64,000 bases of DNA from Treponema sp. (GTDB lineage Bacteria > Spirochaetota > Spirochaetia > Treponematales > Treponemataceae), in contig JAEDCT010000003.1 of NCBI GenBank assembly GCA_016294035.1, positions 83,104 through 147,103 of the forward strand, given 5' to 3'. The notes under the pieces are model-generated. The model had not been told where the DNA came from, did not search any database, and was given only the letters and a program-made list of their open reading frames with translations. Positions 60,712 to 64,000 of this stretch are shown one piece after another (position 1 is the first letter of the stretch; the number at the start of each line of letters is the position of its first letter). The translations under genes were made by a program, and so were the position numbers.

Positions 60712-60738
60712 ATATCGGATATTTTATCTGAAATCTTA
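60712..60738 (-). promoter_or_regulatory. Sigma-28-type promoter of flbB-fliK-flgD-flgE
   Basis: On the minus strand TAAGATTT (6 of 8), an 11-base spacer and TCCGATAT (6 of 8). It fits the sigma-28 consensus with exact spacing and lies 38 bp ahead of flbB. Confidence 0.6.
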
Positions 60739-60787
60739 AAAAAAAACTAGGGAGCCTTTGTCCTTTATTTTATGCTCAAGCAATATG

Positions 60788-60816
60788 GTGAAATGAATTT
60801 AGCAAAGTTATATAAT
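60788..60816 (+). promoter_or_regulatory. Sigma-70 promoter of hydG
   Basis: GTGAAA (5 of 6), a 17-base spacer and TATAAT. It lies 50 bp ahead of the chosen hydG start. Confidence 0.6.
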
Positions 60817-60866
60817 GGAAGCGTACAATCAGATGGCAGATGCAATCTGATTTTCTGAGGTTTCAA

Positions 60867-62285
60867 ATGACATACAACGTTAATTCACCCAATGCTGAAG
60901 AATTCATCAATGATGAAGAAATTCTTTCCACACTTGATTATGCCTGTGAACATAAAAGTGACAGAGATCTTATTGAATCAATCCTTGAAAAGGCCAGTCT
61001 CTGCAAAGGCTTGAATCACAGGGATGCTGCAGTCCTTCTTGAATGCGACATTCCTGATCTGAATGAAAAAATCAAATCACTTGCAAAAGAAATAAAGCTT
61101 AAATTCTACGGAAACAGAATCGTTCTTTTTGCACCGCTCTATCTTTCAAACTACTGCATAAACGGCTGCACATATTGCCCGTACCATGCAAAAAACAGAC
61201 ATATTCCTCGAAAGAAACTTACTCAGGAAGAAATCAAAAAAGAAGTGATTGCACTTCAGGACATGGGACACAAAAGGCTTGCCCTCGAAACAGGAGAAGA
61301 TCCAGTCAACAACCCCATTGAATATGTTCTTGAAAGCATAAAAACAATCTACAGCATCAAGCACAAAAACGGAGCTATCCGCCGCGTGAACGTGAACATC
61401 GCAGCAACCACAGTTGAAAATTACAGAAAGCTTCACGACGCAGGAATTGGAACCTACATTCTTTTCCAGGAAACATACAATAAAAAAGCTTACGAAAAAC
61501 TTCATCCGGCCGGACCAAAAAGTAATTATGCTTACCACACGGAAGCAATGGACAGGGCCATGGAAGGCGGAATTGATGATGTTGGATGCGGAGTTCTGTT
61601 CGGACTGAATTTATACCGCTATGATTTTGTCGGTCTTCTGATGCACGCTGAACATCTGGAGTCCTGCAAGGGAGTCGGTCCCCACACAATCAGTGTTCCA
61701 CGCATACGTGCTGCAGATGATATTGACCCTGCAAATTTCCCGGATGCAATTGATGATGAGACTTTTGCAAAAATCGTTGCCTGCATAAGGATTGCGGTTC
61801 CTTACACGGGTATGATTGTTTCCACAAGAGAAAGCCAGGCAACCCGCGAAAAGGTTCTTGAACTTGGAGTCTCACAGATTTCAGGCGGATCAAGAACAAG
61901 CGTCGGAGGTTACTGCGAAAGCAAGCGCCCCAATGACACGACTCAGTTTGATGTAAGTGACCAGCGAACCCTGGATGAAGTTGTAGGCTGGCTCATGAAG
62001 ATGAATTACGTTCCAAGTTTCTGCACGGCATGCTACAGGGCTGGAAGAACAGGAGACCGATTCATGTCCCTGGTGAAATCCGGACAGATTGCAAACTGCT
62101 GCCACCCTAACGCATTGATGACACTGAAAGAATATCTTGAAGATTACGCTTCACCTGAAACAAAAAAAACCGGTGAAGCATTGATTGAACGTGAACTTAT
62201 GAACATTCCAAATGAAAAAGTAAGGAAACGCGCAGAAGAATACCTGGAAAAAGAAGTCAAGGGCGAGCGGGATTTCAGGTTTTAG
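60867..62285 (+). CDS. hydG: [FeFe]-hydrogenase maturase HydG
   Basis: A radical-SAM enzyme that splits tyrosine to give the CO and cyanide ligands of the [FeFe]-hydrogenase H-cluster. In the 472-aa form the SAM-cluster cysteines are C97, C101 and C104 (CINGCTYCPYH). The C-terminal auxiliary cluster motif C-x2-C-x22-C is C386, C389 and C412 (FCTACYRAGRTGD to NCCHPN). This motif separates HydG from the related tyrosine lyase ThiH. The ATG at 60867 has GAGG six bases upstream; an ATG at 60840 in the same frame has none. No hydE, hydF or hydrogenase gene is in the window. Confidence 0.93.
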   Translation: MTYNVNSPNAEEFINDEEILSTLDYACEHKSDRDLIESILEKASLCKGLNHRDAAVLLECDIPDLNEKIKSLAKEIKLKFYGNRIVLFAPLYLSNYCINGCTYCPYHAKNRHIPRKKLTQEEIKKEVIALQDMGHKRLALETGEDPVNNPIEYVLESIKTIYSIKHKNGAIRRVNVNIAATTVENYRKLHDAGIGTYILFQETYNKKAYEKLHPAGPKSNYAYHTEAMDRAMEGGIDDVGCGVLFGLNLYRYDFVGLLMHAEHLESCKGVGPHTISVPRIRAADDIDPANFPDAIDDETFAKIVACIRIAVPYTGMIVSTRESQATREKVLELGVSQISGGSRTSVGGYCESKRPNDTTQFDVSDQRTLDEVVGWLMKMNYVPSFCTACYRAGRTGDRFMSLVKSGQIANCCHPNALMTLKEYLEDYASPETKKTGEALIERELMNIPNEKVRKRAEEYLEKEVKGERDFRF

Positions 62286-62382
62286 AAAGAAGACTGTATT
62301 TTTCTGGAAGCGCATCAGGGGACAGATTTTCCTGAGCAACTGCATCAAATGGGATTCCCACTTATTTCCATGCATTGATAGA

Positions 62383-62436
62383 TACTAAAAAAAACAAAGC
62401 ACCATCCGAGCCTTCAATCTGGTTCAAATGGTGCTT
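62383..62436 (-). terminator. Terminator of the hexokinase gene
   Basis: AAGCACCAT and ATGGTGCTT form a 9-bp stem; on the minus strand it is followed by TTGTTTTTTTTAG. A second hairpin (TACCGG/CCGGTA at 62441-62474) lies between it and the hexokinase stop and lacks a T run. Confidence 0.75.
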
Positions 62437-62496
62437 CTGCCTACCGGAATTTTCATCAACTCAAAATCCCGGTAAGATCTAATGTTCTTGAAAAAA

Positions 62497-63786
62497 CTAT
62501 CTTATGAGACCACCAATGGCAGTTCCCAATGTAATGTCATTTTCACGGCTGATGATGTCAAAGTAGATTCCACGCTGCTTTACGAGAACATCCTCAAGAT
62601 ATCCCTTAACGCGTTCCTGAACCTTGTACAGCTTGAAGAATGTTGAACCGTTGCACAAAATGCACACTGGTTTTGAAGCATTCTTGCCTTCACCACTCTT
62701 GATTACACAAGATGCAAGAATAGAAGCTGCCATGCGTGCACAGCGCTCAACAAGGCAATCAAGAAGAACAAAAAGCTTTTCCTGGTCTTCGTCAGATGCA
62801 TTGCAGATAATTGCACCAAGCTTGTTTTCCTTTGAATGTGGAGCAACAAGATATGTGGAAACATCGATTGTAGTAACACTGTCAATTGAAGCAAACTTTG
62901 CGCTTACGTCATCTGCAAAAAGTTTTTCCTTTCCTGCAGCAACAAGCATCTCATAGGCAACAGGTCCAAGATATGCACCTGAGCAGAGCTTTTCCATGAT
63001 ACCGATTCCAGGCTTGTCTGACTTTTTGTCGAATGAATAGTCAAAATCACTTCTTGCAACCATATCAAACTTACCGCATTCACAGTTAATGATCTGCTTT
63101 TTGAGTCCAGGATAAGAAGGATCTTCATTCTGGATGTATGCACCGTTCATTCCTGTTCCAAGAATGAATCCTACATAAGATGAATATTCCATTCCTTCAT
63201 CAACATCAGCAGCACCGGCAAGCAAGGCAGAAACTGTATCGTTCAAAAGACGGATATTCAGGTTTCCAGACCAGCCGTGTTCCTTGAGTGCGGCAGCAAG
63301 TTCCTTTCCGATTGAGCATCCTTCAACTTCAGGAGCCTTAACTTCTTTTGTGAAATTAATGAGAACACCGTCTCCGTTTTCGAGGATTGTAACCGGATAT
63401 GAAAAGCAGAAACCGATATTTTCAGATGCACCCTTCAAGTGCTCGAGATTTGAAGCAATCTGATCAAAGAATTCCTTTTTTGAAAGTTCACGCTGAATTC
63501 CAGGCATGCTGGTCTTTTCAAGATTACTGATGGATGGAGTTCCCTTTGCATCAAATGAAACAAGGCATGACCTGAAATTTGTTCCACCTGCATCAATGAC
63601 AATAACTGACTTTCCGGCAGCTGCCTGAGATGGTGGAGTTGTAAATGTACGGATCATTTCTGAACCGATTTTCTTTTTCTTGAGTCCCTGATCAAAATCA
63701 TAGAGCATGGCATCAACAATAGGGTTAATATCCTGATGCACAGAAAAATTGTGTCTTCCCAAAAAGGCTGCAACTGCAGTATTCAT
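62497..63786 (-). CDS. Eukaryote-type hexokinase
   Basis: Phosphorylates hexoses at C6 with ATP in the cytoplasm. It belongs to the larger eukaryote-like hexokinase family rather than the bacterial glucokinase (ROK) family; T. pallidum has a homologue (TP0505). The 429-aa sequence has the phosphate-binding IDAGGTNFRSCLVSF near residues 64-78, sugar-site segments CFSYPVTI and RLLNDTVSALLAG, ILGTGMNGAYI, and the adenosine site CILCNGSTFFKL. GGAG precedes the ATG. A good sigma-70 promoter lies 39 bp ahead and abuts a 7-bp repeat array. Confidence 0.92.
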   Translation of the reverse strand: MNTAVAAFLGRHNFSVHQDINPIVDAMLYDFDQGLKKKKIGSEMIRTFTTPPSQAAAGKSVIVIDAGGTNFRSCLVSFDAKGTPSISNLEKTSMPGIQRELSKKEFFDQIASNLEHLKGASENIGFCFSYPVTILENGDGVLINFTKEVKAPEVEGCSIGKELAAALKEHGWSGNLNIRLLNDTVSALLAGAADVDEGMEYSSYVGFILGTGMNGAYIQNEDPSYPGLKKQIINCECGKFDMVARSDFDYSFDKKSDKPGIGIMEKLCSGAYLGPVAYEMLVAAGKEKLFADDVSAKFASIDSVTTIDVSTYLVAPHSKENKLGAIICNASDEDQEKLFVLLDCLVERCARMAASILASCVIKSGEGKNASKPVCILCNGSTFFKLYKVQERVKGYLEDVLVKQRGIYFDIISRENDITLGTAIGGLIR

Positions 63787-63824
63787 AAGTAAATCTCCAA
63801 ATTATGTATAAAATTAGTTTTGAA

Positions 63825-63853
63825 ATTATATCACTTCAATAGCGAATTGACAA
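63825..63853 (-). promoter_or_regulatory. Sigma-70 promoter of the hexokinase gene
   Basis: On the minus strand TTGTCA (5 of 6), a 17-base spacer and a perfect TATAAT, 39 bp ahead of the start codon. It is one of the best sigma-70 sites in the window. Confidence 0.75.
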
Positions 63854-63863
63854 TTAAAATGAA

Positions 63864-64000
63864 ATCATGAGTTAAGAGTTAAGAATTAAGAATTAAGAAT
63901 TATGAATTATGAATCATGAATTATGAATCATGAATTATGAATTATGAATTAAGAATTAAGAATTATGAATTATGAATTATGAATTATGAATTATGAATTA
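63864..64000. repeat. 7-bp tandem repeat array, at least 19 units
   Basis: Units are ATTATGA with variants ATTAAGA, ATCATGA and GTTAAGA, in perfect 7-base register from 63864 to the window end. It starts 10 bp upstream of the hexokinase -35 box. The array continues beyond the window, so its length is unknown. Confidence 0.92.

Noticed and set aside
63864..64000. CRISPR array
   Set aside because: Units are 7 bp with no spacers; it is a simple tandem repeat.

Overview
The window looks like a chromosomal segment of a gut- or rumen-type Treponema (Spirochaetota). The evidence is a spirochete-type flagellar superoperon (flbB-fliK-flgD-flgE, then flbD-motA-motB-fliL-fliM-fliY-fliO-fliP-fliQ-fliR-flhB-flhA-flhF-flhG, then sigma-28/fapA), a seven-gene V/A-type ATPase operon in the order found in treponemes, a p83/100 antigen, a eukaryote-like hexokinase and an atoS/atoC-holB-cvpA-murG neighbourhood. 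There is no rRNA, tRNA or CRISPR. Base composition is moderately AT-rich throughout.

Layout. 0-10 kb: a fused double-TetR regulator with its operator, the p83/100 antigen, a flgJ-like rod protein, a CotH-family kinase-like protein, and a surface-polysaccharide block (GT4 glycosyltransferase, WbaP-type sugar-phosphate transferase, D15-like outer-membrane barrel). 10-17.7 kb: TPR protein, ispG, flgG and flgF with a near-consensus sigma-28 promoter, a c-di-GMP phosphodiesterase, glgC, a candidate structured RNA and a small lipoprotein. 17.7-26.6 kb: one long minus-strand operon (ank-murG-cvpA-holB-ntrB-ntrC-dnaJ-like), split between cvpA and holB by a complete 2005-bp IS1595-family element with 25-bp inverted repeats and an exact 8-bp target duplication. 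26.7-34.1 kb: V-type ATPase operon closed by a strong terminator. 34.2-40 kb: galM, then a short operon with sigma-28, fapA and small hypothetical genes. 40-53 kb: the motor/export operon. 53-56.5 kb: a two-component system, miaA and rpoZ, which separate flgE from flbD. 56.5-60.7 kb: hook operon. 60.8-64 kb: hydG, hexokinase and a 7-bp tandem repeat array that runs off the end.

How it fits together. The flagellar genes form at least four transcription units: flgF-flgG, flbB-fliK-flgD-flgE, flbD...flhG, and the sigma-28/fapA unit. Sigma-28-type promoters lie ahead of flgF and flbB, a sigma-70-like one lies ahead of flbD, and intrinsic terminators follow flgG, flgE and flhG. Glucose handling (hexokinase, glgC, galM), ion pumping (a V-ATPase whose K subunit carries the sodium-binding residues) and hydrogenase maturation (hydG) suggest a fermentative anaerobe.

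The least expected content is inside the IS. Upstream of its transposase are a small ribbon-helix-helix-like gene and two tiny hydrophobic peptide ORFs (37 and 25 aa), each with a ribosome binding site, embedded in strongly self-complementary DNA.
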